DNA of 64,000 bases from Emiliania huxleyi CCMP1516 (Eukaryota > Haptophyta > Isochrysidales > Noelaerhabdaceae): positions 1,429,841 through 1,493,840 of the forward strand of contig NW_005198244.1 in the NCBI RefSeq assembly GCF_000372725.1, given 5' to 3'. Below are positions 41,313-51,293 of this stretch, one piece after another (within the stretch, counting starts at the first letter, position 1; the number at the start of each line of letters is the position of its first letter). A program made the position numbers and the translations under genes. Under the pieces are notes generated by a model, which had not been told where the DNA came from, did no database searches, and was given only the letters and a program-made list of their open reading frames with translations.

Positions 41313-42233
41313 TTATTTACTCAGAATCCGCCGGGATCCGCTTGCGCAGAAATGAAAGGCAGGCTCAGCGTGAAGGTGCGCGCTGCGGGCGGCCACACAA
41401 GCGCGAACGCAGGTCGCACGGGCCGACAGAAGCTTTTGCCGAGTGGCGTCCGCGGCGCCCGACGCGATGGAGAGAGCTCTGCGGGCGGGACCGACGTCGG
41501 CCTCGGCGGCGAGCGCGAGGGCGACGACCGCCACGCCCACGTAGCTCGTGGCGCGCAGCGGCGACGGCAGGTGGTAGACGGCACGGCTCGCGAGGGTGGA
41601 GGGCAGGTCACGCGCGCGGCGGTTCATCGTCGCCGCCTGCTGGGCGGAGCAGGCCCGACACTGCGGGTAGAAGCGGAAGGCCGGCCGGCCGAGCACCGCG
41701 CTGAGCAGCCGCGGGCGGCGGCTCGCCACCGAGAGAGGAGGCACGTGGTCGCCGACATACTGCGCCGCAAAGCGGGTGCCGCAAGAGTGGCAGCCGGCGA
41801 GGCGGCCAAATCGCTGCAGCGCCTCCCTCTGGGGCGTGGAGGCGTATCCCTCGCCCGCCGGCAGCGAGGCGGCCGCCCAGGCGAATGCGCCCTCGGCGGC
41901 GAGGCTCGACGGGCTGAGAGCCCAGAATCGCACCCCCAAGCCAAAGCACACGTGCAGGGCCGCGCCCGCCAGCGCCGCCGTCGCGTCGGCCGACCCGCCG
42001 CTGTGGCACGCGTATGTCGACGCAAGCGAGCGGCGTCTGCCGCCAGCAGCGTCTGCGGCACGCAGAGCGACGGCAGAAGCGCCGCCGACGGTGCAGGCCC
42101 CGAGCAGCGTCGGGAGGAGTGGAGTGGCCGTCGTGATCCCGGCGACGAGCTGAACCGCCTGCGAGGCGCAGACGACGGCGAGGTAGGACCCTCCGCCCGC
42201 GGCGAGAGCTCGGCGGTCACTGGCCTCGAGCAT
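41313..42233 (-). CDS. Membrane protein with HNH-like/treble-clef metal module
   Basis: 306 residues from the ATG at 42233. Hydrophobic segments lie at the N-terminus (YLAVVCASQAVQLVAGITTA, then ALAGAALHVCFGLGVRFWAL) and near the C-terminus (SYVGVAVVALALAAE). Between them is RFGRLAGCHSCGTRFAAQYV, then GDHVPPLSVA and FYPQCRACSAQQA: two CxxC pairs and a DHxPP motif as in HNH or endonuclease VII-type treble clefs. I recall similar CHTCG...DHMPP...PQC..CS..Q sequences in uncharacterised eukaryotic membrane proteins. Whether it has nuclease activity cannot be said. The gene converges on the HAD gene. Confidence 0.7.
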   Translation of the reverse strand: MLEASDRRALAAGGGSYLAVVCASQAVQLVAGITTATPLLPTLLGACTVGGASAVALRAADAAGGRRRSLASTYACHSGGSADATAALAGAALHVCFGLGVRFWALSPSSLAAEGAFAWAAASLPAGEGYASTPQREALQRFGRLAGCHSCGTRFAAQYVGDHVPPLSVASRRPRLLSAVLGRPAFRFYPQCRACSAQQAATMNRRARDLPSTLASRAVYHLPSPLRATSYVGVAVVALALAAEADVGPARRALSIASGAADATRQKLLSARATCVRACVAARSAHLHAEPAFHFCASGSRRILSK

Positions 42234-42310
42234 TCCAGCCCAACTGGAGCTGGACAGGGTGGCCCGTCACAACCCTAGCTACGGCGAATACAACAAAAAA
42301 GAAAACGTGG

Positions 42311-42485
42311 TTGCCAGCGCTTGCGCTTCGGTAGTGGTGCACTAACCTCCGAGAAACCCTTCGGATCGCTCCTCTTCGCAAACCCTGTCAGCAGAGTCCT
42401 CCTACGGGAATGTACGTAAGAGCTACATACACTGAAAAACCCTGTCAGCAGTCCTCCTCCGTCCGGGAATGTATGTACGTAAGAG
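42311..42485 (+). repeat. Dispersed repeat family A, copy 2
   Basis: Starts at CAGCGCTTGCGCTTCGG and continues through TGCACTAACCTCCGAGAAAC, CGCAAACCCTGTCAGCAG and GGGAATGTACGTAAGAGCTA. The 3' part is repeated a second time (42436-42485), so the end of the unit is tandemly duplicated here. Confidence 0.85.
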
Positions 42486-42539
42486 AGGGGGGAGAGAGGG
42501 GGGAGAGAGAGCCACATACATTGAAAAAGCAGGTTTGCC

Positions 42540-42860
42540 GGCTAGCACCACACTCTCTCCTTAAAATTCCTGTGTGGTGGCGGCGTGCCGTCCTCCCATC
42601 CCTCCCTTGTGTTGTCTGTTTTCTTTTTACTTTTTTCTTTCTTTGACGCTCAAGTGTAACCCTCCCATCCTCCCTTGGGTTGTCTGTTTGTTTTTTTGAC
42701 GCTCAAGTGTAACCCTCCCTTGGGTGCTCCGGGTTGTCTGTGTTTTTTTTGACGCTCAAGTGAACCCTCCCACCCCTCCCTTGGGTTGTCTGTTTTCTCG
42801 CTTTCTTTCTTTTCCTCCCTTGGGTTGTCTGTTTTCTTTCTTTCTTTCTGAGTTCTGACA
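42540..42860 (+). repeat. Dispersed repeat family B, tandem copies
   Basis: GCCGTCCTCCCATCCCTCCC followed by several rounds of CTTGGGTTGTCTGTTT(TC) with pyrimidine tails and GACGCTCAAGTGTAACCCTC. It is a run of partial copies of the same tail seen at 37225-37320 and 54075-54150. Confidence 0.75.
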
Positions 42861-43724
42861 CCCAAGTGTTGAGCGCCGGTGACTGTGGGAATGGGGGAAG
42901 CAGAGTTCAGATCAGTCGAGGGAGTGTGATCTCCCTCATCCTCAACGGGCGTCCAATCGCAATCGGATTTACTACGGCGGTGGTCCAATGGTAATCCGCA
43001 TATTGGACGTCCCCGTCCATTGTTCTCGCCGTTCTTCGGCGGGGCCGCGTCAGGGCGGGGGCGCAGGCGTGTGCCCCGCCCGGGGCGCGCACAGGCGCCA
43101 GTGCGGCGCGGAGGTTCTCCCACCCTCCATCCCCATCGCGCTCTATAAACTCTCACAAGCCTGTCTAGAGGTAGTGGGGGTTGCGTCGTGTGCCAAGCAT
43201 GGCCACCACAGTCAGGCATGCTGATACTCTCGCAGTCTCCCCGCGTGTGTGCTTGCCCCGCTCAGGCTTCAACAACAAAATATCTAACATGCTTGGTTGT
43301 CCCAACTTTGTTGCCACATCCCGCAGTTACCGCGCTCTCCCACATGACAAGCGATCCCACGAGCCACGACAGCGATTGTGGGTGGGGACGACATGATCCG
43401 TACGTAAATGAAGGGTGGAGGGCCCATCCGTCCCGCGGAACTAGGCGGCGCGGGCACCCGCCACTGGGCCGAGCGTAAGATGTCAGGTAAGAAGCCGTTT
43501 GCCGTTTGCTTGTTCGTGACCCAGTTGGCCCGCTAGACTGCGAGAAAAATATTCTCTTTAATCGTGTCGTGCGACCGCCTTTCGTTGTAAAATTCTTCTC
43601 TTTCCTCCGACATTGCATCGCGGCGGCCCACGGCGTGATAGAACAACGAGCACCTGCTTGGGAAAGCGCGCAGAGCGAGAGCGATTGTGTGCCCCACCCC
43701 TACCAACCCCCTCAGCCGACACCG
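42861..43724. other. Intergenic, promoter side of the LPMO-GH8 gene
   Basis: No gene is supported. A CTCTATAAACTC box (about 43140-43150) is the best TATA-like candidate in the window, but it lies about 580 bp upstream of the coding start. The frame of the LPMO gene is open back to 43506, but the signal peptide begins at 43725. Confidence 0.4.
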
Positions 43725-46445
43725 ATGAGAGCTCTGCTCGTTTCGGCCCTTGCCGTCGGCGCCAGAGCCCATGGGCACATGACGATGCCGGCGCCTCGGC
43801 CGACTGCGTGGGTGAGCGAGTTTGTCGGCGTGCACCCGCAGCTGTACAGCACAAACACGACCCACATCTACCGGCAGCCCACGCACACCGTGCAAAACGG
43901 CCCATCCTTCCACTACAACGAGGCTTCGTTCCGGTGCCACGATTTTGCCGCCGTGAGTCCCTCGACGACCATCACGGCAGGCGGCGGACTCGAGGTGGAG
44001 TGGAAGCTCGAGGCGCGGCATCCGGGAGATTGCGCGCTGTACATCTCCTACGACGCCGACAAGGACCGACCCGTCACCTGGATCAAGCTCTACGACTTTG
44101 TGGGTTGTATGGACCAGGCCAGCCTGGCTGACTACCTCCAAGACGACAGCTGGACTGACCCGCTCGAGGTGAATCGGTACACGATCGCCCTCCCGAGCTG
44201 GCTGCCTTCCAGCGACCACGCCGTTCTACGCTGGGAGTGGATCGCGGTCCAGGCTCTCGCCAACATCGAGCTCTACGTCACGTGCGCCGACGTGCGAGTC
44301 GTGGGAACTGACGAGCCGGTCGAGGCGTTTCTCGACAAGGTCAGCCCAAAGGTGCAGGTCGTCACGAACGCCGAGCACCTGCCAAAAACGGGCTATCGCA
44401 ACGCCTACAACAAGCAGAAGGGCGCGCAGTGGCTGATCGGGCCGGCCGTGGCCACCTACTCTGGAAGTTCGCCCGGTACCTCGCCACGCCCGCACCCGCC
44501 TCCCTCCCCACCGCCATCGCCACTGCCGCCGCCATCGCCGCCACGACCGCCTCGCGGCAGCTACTTGACCCCGAGCTTGGCGGCGTGGGCCGACGCGAGC
44601 CCGTACTCGCTCAGCCTCGACCGCGTGGAGACGGTGCTGGATGTCCTGACCACGCTCGAGACCTACGTGGACGGCTCGTTGACTGCGCGCGTCGTGCACA
44701 GCTCTGGCGGCGCTGCGGGCGGCGTCGTCTCGGAAGGTCAGGGCTACGGGCTGCTTCTCGTGGGCAGCCTGGTCGCTGCGATGCCGCGCTCGAGCGCCGA
44801 TCGGGCGGAGCTGCTGTCAGCGGGCTACGAGCTCTTTCGCGGCTGGCGGCTGATGTGCGAGCGCACCGTCGCCGACTCGTGCCAGGCTAGCCACTTCTGC
44901 GGGGAGGACGAGTCGCATGAGTGCCTCCCCTCGTGGAAGTTCGACGACGCGGTGACCGCGGAGGCGGGGACCGGCTCGGCGCCCGATGGCGACGAGGATG
45001 CGATCCTTGGGATGCTGCTGCTGGTCCTCGGCACGCAAGGCGACGACCCTCGCCCGTCATGGTGGGACGAGGTTGCGCGGTGGACGTATCAGAGCTGCAG
45101 GGCCTTCCTCCACCACCTCTCGGACGACCACCCGTCGCTCAAGGCCTCCAACGGGCAGCCGTTGCGTGCTCTCAAGCTCGGCTCCTGCTGGGGCGGCTGG
45201 GACTGCAGCAACCCGTCGTACCACGCGCCGGCACACTACCGGGCATTCCGCGATTACATGGCGGCCTTCGCCCCCGACTTTGGCTCGAGCGCGTCGGAAG
45301 GGTCCGAACTAGCCCCGACCTGGGATGCTCTCATCGAGACGAGCCAGCTCATCCTTGACGAGGCGCAGTGCGACGCCACCGGGCTAATTCCCAATTGGTG
45401 GGTGCCGTCCGAAGGCACCAGCAGCATTGGCCAGCCGGGAACCCCGGGTTGCTCCGGCAGCGGCACCCCTGGAGCCGAGTTTGGCTCGGAGGCGGCCCGA
45501 ACCGCGTGGCGTGTGGGGCTCGCGGCGCTCTGGTACGACGACGCAGCGGCGATCGCGTGGTCCCAGAAGATGGCGCTTCACGTGGAGGTGACGCTCGAGA
45601 CGGACGGCTCGCTCGACACCGGGTGCCAAGTCGATAGCATCCACCCGGGCTGGCAGTCGAACGGCTTCATGGTGGGTCCGATCGCTACCAGCCTGATGAT
45701 TGGCCACGTAGCTAGCGGCCTCGCCGATCCTGAACAGCAGACGGCCCTCAACAACTTGGCCGCAACAATCCAGACAATGTCCGTCACAGACTACTACAGT
45801 GGTTGTTGGGTAGCCATCGCTACCACCACTCTGAGCGGCGACCTTTCGTCTCTAGCACCGCTGGTTCGCTCGATGGGCGGGTCGTCGCCGCCGTTGGGCG
45901 AGGACGCGTCGCCTCCCCCGCCGCCGCCTCCGTCGCCTCCGCCTCAAGCGCTGTCATCGCCTCCACCTCCGCCGCCGCCATCGCCTTCACTGCCGTCGGG
46001 CACCCCGTCATTGCCTAGTCTGCCGCCGTCGCCATCGCCACCTGCGGGCTCCGAGCCACCTAGTCCCGCTCCACCGCCACCGCTAGTGCCGCAGCCAGAT
46101 GAATACCAGGACCTGTTCACTTGCATCGCGGGCTGCTTTGTCGAGAGCGGCTTTTTGGAGGAGTCCGGCAACGCGAACGTCGATAGCGTCATCGCAGCAC
46201 TAGCTGCCGCTGGAGTGGATCTGCAGGGGCTGACTGCGGGGGAGGAGGACTCGACGGATACGGAGCCCACGATCTCGAGGGCTGCTGCCATCGTCCTGGC
46301 CGCGGCCGGCGGGTTCGCCGTTGGCATCCTCTCTGCGCTGCTGGCGCTCTCCCTAGCTCGCAAGCTGTGTCCCCCGGCCGAGGCTGCTACTCGCAAGACC
46401 ACGAGCTTCGACAAGACGGGGACGCGTGTGGCGGGGCATGTGTGA
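43725..46445 (+). CDS. Secreted LPMO-like/GH8 fusion with C-terminal membrane anchor
   Basis: 906 residues. The signal peptide (MRALLVSALAVGARA) is followed directly by His16 in HGHMTMPAPRP, so cleavage would expose an N-terminal His, as in copper LPMOs. His99 in EARHPGDCALYISYD and the LPSWLPSSDHAVLRWEW and IELYVTCADVRVVG strands fit an AA10/AA11/AA15-type domain. After a Pro/Ser linker a GH8 domain carries VVSEGQGYGLLLVG (acid Glu, about residue 336) and GSAPDGDEDAILGMLLLVLG (Asp), and SCWGGWDCSNPSYHAPAHY. GH8 enzymes cut cellulose, chitosan, xylan or lichenan. A second Pro-rich linker, a short Cys-containing segment and one TM helix (AAAIVLAAAGGFAVGILSAL) with a basic tail end the protein. 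It probably acts on the cell-surface side, on scale or wall polysaccharide. Single exon. Confidence 0.88.
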   Translation: MRALLVSALAVGARAHGHMTMPAPRPTAWVSEFVGVHPQLYSTNTTHIYRQPTHTVQNGPSFHYNEASFRCHDFAAVSPSTTITAGGGLEVEWKLEARHPGDCALYISYDADKDRPVTWIKLYDFVGCMDQASLADYLQDDSWTDPLEVNRYTIALPSWLPSSDHAVLRWEWIAVQALANIELYVTCADVRVVGTDEPVEAFLDKVSPKVQVVTNAEHLPKTGYRNAYNKQKGAQWLIGPAVATYSGSSPGTSPRPHPPPSPPPSPLPPPSPPRPPRGSYLTPSLAAWADASPYSLSLDRVETVLDVLTTLETYVDGSLTARVVHSSGGAAGGVVSEGQGYGLLLVGSLVAAMPRSSADRAELLSAGYELFRGWRLMCERTVADSCQASHFCGEDESHECLPSWKFDDAVTAEAGTGSAPDGDEDAILGMLLLVLGTQGDDPRPSWWDEVARWTYQSCRAFLHHLSDDHPSLKASNGQPLRALKLGSCWGGWDCSNPSYHAPAHYRAFRDYMAAFAPDFGSSASEGSELAPTWDALIETSQLILDEAQCDATGLIPNWWVPSEGTSSIGQPGTPGCSGSGTPGAEFGSEAARTAWRVGLAALWYDDAAAIAWSQKMALHVEVTLETDGSLDTGCQVDSIHPGWQSNGFMVGPIATSLMIGHVASGLADPEQQTALNNLAATIQTMSVTDYYSGCWVAIATTTLSGDLSSLAPLVRSMGGSSPPLGEDASPPPPPPPSPPPQALSSPPPPPPPSPSLPSGTPSLPSLPPSPSPPAGSEPPSPAPPPPLVPQPDEYQDLFTCIAGCFVESGFLEESGNANVDSVIAALAAAGVDLQGLTAGEEDSTDTEPTISRAAAIVLAAAGGFAVGILSALLALSLARKLCPPAEAATRKTTSFDKTGTRVAGHV

Positions 46446-46641
46446 CCTCTCTTTCAGGGGCCGAAAGAGAGGTGTGTACGTGAGCGGAGAGTCCATGCGC
46501 GCGCAGCGCGCGGGGCATACCGGCTTGTACGCGTGCGGGCCGGAGCTGCAGGCCCGCCCGGAGTGCCGGAGAGAGCGAGACAGTCCAAGGGGAGTGAGAG
46601 AGAGCGAGACCGAGACGGCAGACGCGCGACGGGGTCGTGTA

Positions 46642-47119
46642 CCGTCGGGTCTCTATTTTAAAATGAGGTAAACAGCAATAGATCCGGGTGTAGTGCCGGA
46701 TCAGTTCCTGGAGCCAGGGGGACCGATTCGCACTTGCCAAGGGACCAAGATTGCTGGAAGCCTGCGCAGCCTGCGCTCCGGCCGGCAGAGGGCTTGCGAC
46801 CCGTGGCAGGGTGACAGCCCGCCGGTGGGCGAGCCAAACTCTGGCGGAGGCAGCCCGCTCAGCCCCAGGCGCCCCTCGAACCGGAGGGTGGTCTGCCGCC
46901 GCTGCGCGGTCGGCGCGCCGAGGGCGGGAGACATATCAGCTTCGCGCCACAGGTAACCTGGGGACCGATTCTCGACCCCAAGTTTGGCAGCGCGCGGGCA
47001 GTGTGAAGGATCGATTGCTGTACAACGAGGGACCGATTCCGTGAGGGCCGGGTATCGATTAGGCCGCTTGAGGGCCGGATCTATTGCTGTTTCCTCATCT
47101 TAAAATAGAGACCCGACAG
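46642..47119. mobile_element. MITE, Tc1/mariner-like, TA target duplication
   Basis: The left end reads CCGTCGGGTCTCTATTTTAA, then a GATGAGG-like part, AAACAGCAATAGATCCGG; the right end is its reverse complement with few changes (about 45 bp terminal inverted repeats). The dinucleotide TA flanks both ends (46640-46641 and 47120-47121), as expected for Tc1/mariner insertion. The 390-bp interior has no ORF of note but repeats GGGACCGATTC three times. No transposase, so non-autonomous. Confidence 0.8.
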
Positions 47120-47428
47120 TATGCAGTTTATGCACTGCGCTGCAGCTGCAGCGCCTGAGCGCGGTGCGCGCCCGTGATCTCGAGCGTCCAGGAAGTAAGC
47201 ATGCGTGAGGGGTCAAAGGCGTGTTCAGTAAAATTCAATACAAGCGACAGAGCGCAGCCGCAGGACCGCCAGGAGCGACTACACCACAACGCCCGAGACG
47301 TAGAGTACAACTCCACTATATCTCTCGGCGAGTCAGAGGGATCGCGACGAGTCCCCGCGCAAAATGCGCATCTCCGATATCGCAGCCTCCCGAGCACAGC
47401 GTCATGACCCCTCCCCCCCCGCCAATCT

Positions 47429-48288
47429 CTATCCGCCCGGCCGCTCCGCCGCCGCCCACTGCTCTGAGGCTGCACCATGCATGGCCTGCAGCGCTGTCTG
47501 CGCCGCCCGCCGCGTTGCCTGAGGATCGCTGTCCTGGCCGGCCTCGTCGTCGGTGCCCTCGCCGCCGTCTGTGAGCATCTCCTCGTCCTCCAGCGCAGCC
47601 AGCCGGTGCCTCGCCTCCCCGCCGCCCGCCGCCTCCGCCTGCAGAGAGAGTCCGGCGCTAGCGGTTCGGGCGAGCGCAGCGAGAGCTGAGGAGGGGAGAA
47701 TGGATGCCTCTCGCTTGCGAAGATCCCTCTCCTTGAGGATCCGGTTCATCTCCAGGATGAACTTGCCCTCCTGTGCGGGGAAAGGGGCGGGCGGGGTGCG
47801 GTGAGGGAGCCAGCGGCCGCGGCCGCGGCGCCCGCGGCTCCGTTGCACGCCTTGTACTTTTGTTGCTCCTCGTAGGCCTCGACGTACTTCCACCCGAGCC
47901 GCGTGTCGCAGCCGTTGCAATAAATGTCCGCCACCACGTGCAACCCGGTCAGAAGGAGCCGCTGCGGGCCGGGCCGAGGAGCAGTGGGCAGAGTGGGCGG
48001 AGTGGCGCGTTAGGGTCAAGCATCGGCGTGGCCGTGCGGAGGGAGGGCGCGAGAGGCCCGAGGCCTGGCGCCGCGAGGAGGGCGGCGAAGGGGCGGCGGC
48101 GCAGCTTCGCGCACCTTCTCCGGCGGACCGTCGTTCACATTGATCACGTCTCCAAAGAGCCAGGCGTCGCCATGCCGGCCGCGGAACTGGCGGGAGACCA
48201 CCTGGTCGTGAGCTGCCAGGTGCGTCGCACACAAGGCGCAGCAGTGCACGCTCTCCGCCTCGATGTAGCGCAGAAAGAGGCGGCCCAT
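47429..48288 (-). CDS. YPEL: Yippee-like zinc-binding protein with long C-terminal extension
   Basis: Three exons on the minus strand: 48115-48288, 47851-47961 and 47429-47770 (208 residues, phase consistent). The Yippee fold is spread over them: [20 protein letters not shown] (first CxxC), [34 protein letters not shown] (second CxxC), [16 protein letters not shown], then [17 protein letters not shown]. Yippee proteins are small (about 120 residues), nuclear/centrosomal, and structurally related to cereblon's CULT domain. Here about 90 extra residues follow, acidic and Ala/Gln-rich ([19 protein letters not shown]). Intron 1 (47962-48114) is GT-AG and intron 2 (47771-47850) is GC-AG. Confidence 0.9.
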
Positions 48289-51200
48289 TCCGCCAGCTGC
48301 CCGCCCGCGCAGCCGATGCTCGGGGCTTGGACTGGTGCGTCGCGCGGTTTTCTTTTCAAACTAGTGTGGGACCTGCGGCGGTACGCAGTGTACCACCACC
48401 CACGCTGTAGATGGACAGAGGAACCAACAGAGCGCAGTGGGAAGGGGAAGGGGGGAGAGGCTGCGAAGGGCGAGGGGGGGTGGAAGGGGGTGGGCAGTGC
48501 TATGCCACCTGCCTCGTGCGCACCTCTATTCTGCTCCGGAGTGACTCGCCACCGCCATCCCTGGGCCCACTGGGCAGTCGTGTGAGGGGCCGCCCCCTAG
48601 TGGGTCCCCCGACTGACCCGTAAACCAACCATGTTCGGAGCCTGGATAGGGTGTAGGCCGTTCGGAAGGTGGGTCGGGAGGGGATCGCCCGCTAGGAATA
48701 GTCTTCCACGACCCCGCCCGCCTGCCCGCCTGCCCTGCCCGCCTGGCTGATAAGATCTTTTCACCTCGACCTGGTGGAGTACAGGCGCGGGGGGCGTGTG
48801 GTTGAGACTCGGCTCGTGAGCCCCGCAGACTCTCGCCTGCCAACCCCGAAGGGGCTGCCGTCCACCCGTCGCTGCCCAGGCCGGGGGAGGGGGGGGAGAC
48901 CTCCTGTTCCTCGCGGAACGGGAGTAGGCCCCTCCTTGCCCGGTCGGGAAGCAGGGCGGTGGTCGTGCCATCGTCGCCTCGAACTCGAAACGCCGCATTC
49001 GTCGCCGGCGCGCGACAGGCTCCCGTCGGCCGGACTGCCCTCGACGAGTGGGTGTCGCCAACCAAAGCGACACGCACTCGAGGGTAGTGCCGACGGGACG
49101 CGGCTCGAGGGCGGCTCTCGCGAAGGCACGGCTGGCAACCGTGGCGCGGGGCTCGTGTTCGACAAGACCGGGATCGCTCTACCGGCAAAGCTCTCGCTGA
49201 CATGCGCGCCCCGTCAAGCTGACGGCGGGCGCGCTGAGGTTGCACGCCAAGCCAAGTTATATGCCAAGGGCGTGCGATCGAGAATCGGCTCACGCACCTC
49301 TGCTCGCGTACCCTCACCCATAGAATTGTCACCGCCAGTGAGTGCGAGATGGGGCTGGCCGCTGGCGGCTAGCCCCTGAGGAGAGTGACCAGAGACACCT
49401 CACATGACCCCACACACGGTCTAGTCCGGCCTCGCGGTCGGCGGAGATTGCTAGAGGACGAGCAAGCCTGCTCTAGCCTCGCACGTTGCTTCCTGTCGTC
49501 TGTTGTTTGTTGTGCCCTTGTTTGTTTCTCTTGGCACCTTGGAGTGCTGGGGGGGGCGACAGGAAGAATGTGGCCCTGAGTTATGTATACGCCAACTCAG
49601 GGTGTGTGGCAGCCAGCTGGCTGTGTGTCTTGTGAGCTTGTTTGTGTCTGTGTGTCGTTCGTGCGTGTCGTCATCATCTGTCTCGCGTCCACCCATACCG
49701 CGTTGGTGTCCAGTCCGAGCCTGGCTGTTCTTCACCTTTCTACCTACCTACCTACGGCGGTACCCGTCTCTGTTGTTCGGGCAGTGAGAGACGCAGGATC
49801 TGCACGCCAAAGTGGGCCACTCCGCATTTGCATTTTGGTTTTGGGTTGTCGGAGATCATCCATCACGCATCAGCTCTCATGTCTCATCACAGTCAGTCAC
49901 GTCAGTCAAAGCAGTCGTGGCACGTGGAGCAGTCGCTGATGGCAACGGCGCCGCCACACGCTCCGGACGACCCCGACACACCGACACACCACGCACAATG
50001 GGAGGCTATCGCGCACGATCGGGCATCGCGCCGCAAACAACTCGCCGCACAGATGGGGGGGAGGCAGAATCCCACACACACCGGAGCAGCACAGACACCT
50101 TACACGTCAGCGCTCGCTCGATGTGGCCGGCGCTCTCCCCTCGGTCCTATCTCGCCTTTTCAACGGCGGCGTGCGGCCACGCGCCGCGCCGAGCCGGTCT
50201 CGGCGGGAGACCTCGGAGCCGCACGCGATGCGGGCATGCGCGATGGCTCCGTTGGCTCCGTGCCTAAGGCAGATCGATTAGGGTGTGAGCTGGGCAGCCA
50301 CCGTTTCTGTACCCGCTCGATCACGTGCAGGCCGTCGGAGGCCGCGCTGGATGGCCCAGGGCCGGCGGCGGTGAAGGCGTCCGTCGATGAAGGGATGTCG
50401 TCGAGGGAGCCATCGTCCTCCGCGGCTGGTGCACCGGTCCAGTTGTCGGAGTCCGAGATCGCAGTCGACTTGGAGAGATGATCGGCCCGTTGACGAACTC
50501 ACGGAATGTGAGCGACTTGGTGCACGCTGGGTCGAGCATCATGACTCGCACCTCATCCTGGGCGAGGAACTCGCCCAGGGACCAGCTGTTGGCGTCGCCG
50601 GTTTGATCGAGCTGCATCCACTGCATGGTTTCGTAGTCAAGCGTAAACGCCCAGGAGTTGGTGCCTGGGTGACTTGCTGATGAGAGCGCCTTCCAGGCGG
50701 GTAGTCGTGCCCCTCACCTACGGTCATACGGCGGCGTCAGAGGGGGGGAAGGGGCGCGAAGCGTGAACATGGAGGCAAGCAGGTGGTGGCTGCACCTGGC
50801 CAAAGCCGGCGACCTCGAAGTTGTCGTAGCTTGTGCGGATATCGCTGAGCGTGAGAGGGACCGGATCGGCAGCAGCATGGGCGGCCGCGTCAGCGGCCGG
50901 AGAGGCCGGAGAGCCATCCCACGGAGGCCGGTCGTGCATCGGCGCGTCAGCCGCAGGGGGCGGGGGGGCGGCGGCATCCATCGCTGCGGGTCGCTGGGGG
51001 CCGACGATTGTGGACTGATCGATCGTGGCGGGCGGATTTCGGCTGGGACGTTCTACGTTAAAAGAGCGTCGGCGCCGACACGAGAGACTTATAAGGGTAG
51101 ATTTGAGGGTTTAAGCATTCCCTCTTTCTTGTCCTCCCCAACATGACATGAGATGTGTTCTTTTGAGTTTTTCAGGTTTCTCTTTATCCAGCTCGATCCC

Positions 51201-51293
51201 AGCCGCGGTGCGCCTCCACGAATCTCTTCTCCTTCCTCTCCCGCCCTTTTGCCCGCCTCCCTCCCAATTGTCGCCTCACCCAGAGCAGGGACC
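48289..51293. other. 3-kb low-content region; one doubtful minus-strand gene at about 50.3-51.0 kb
   Basis: I see no convincing gene. 49708-49755 holds a copy of dispersed repeat family D. On the minus strand, one exon from 50981 (Ala/Pro-rich, then DIRTSYDNFEVAGFGQ) and another frame at 50626-50490 (MQWMQLDQTGDANSWSLGEF, then LAQDEVRVMMLDPACTKSL) could belong to one spliced gene, since a GT-AG pair joins the first to downstream sequence. The frames do not join cleanly, however, and no family is recognised. The rest is short ORFs. Confidence 0.3.

Noticed and set aside
50278..51000. A confident minus-strand gene around MQWMQLDQTGDANSW
   Set aside because: Candidate exons cannot be joined in one frame with plausible splice sites and no family is recognised; kept only as a low-confidence note.
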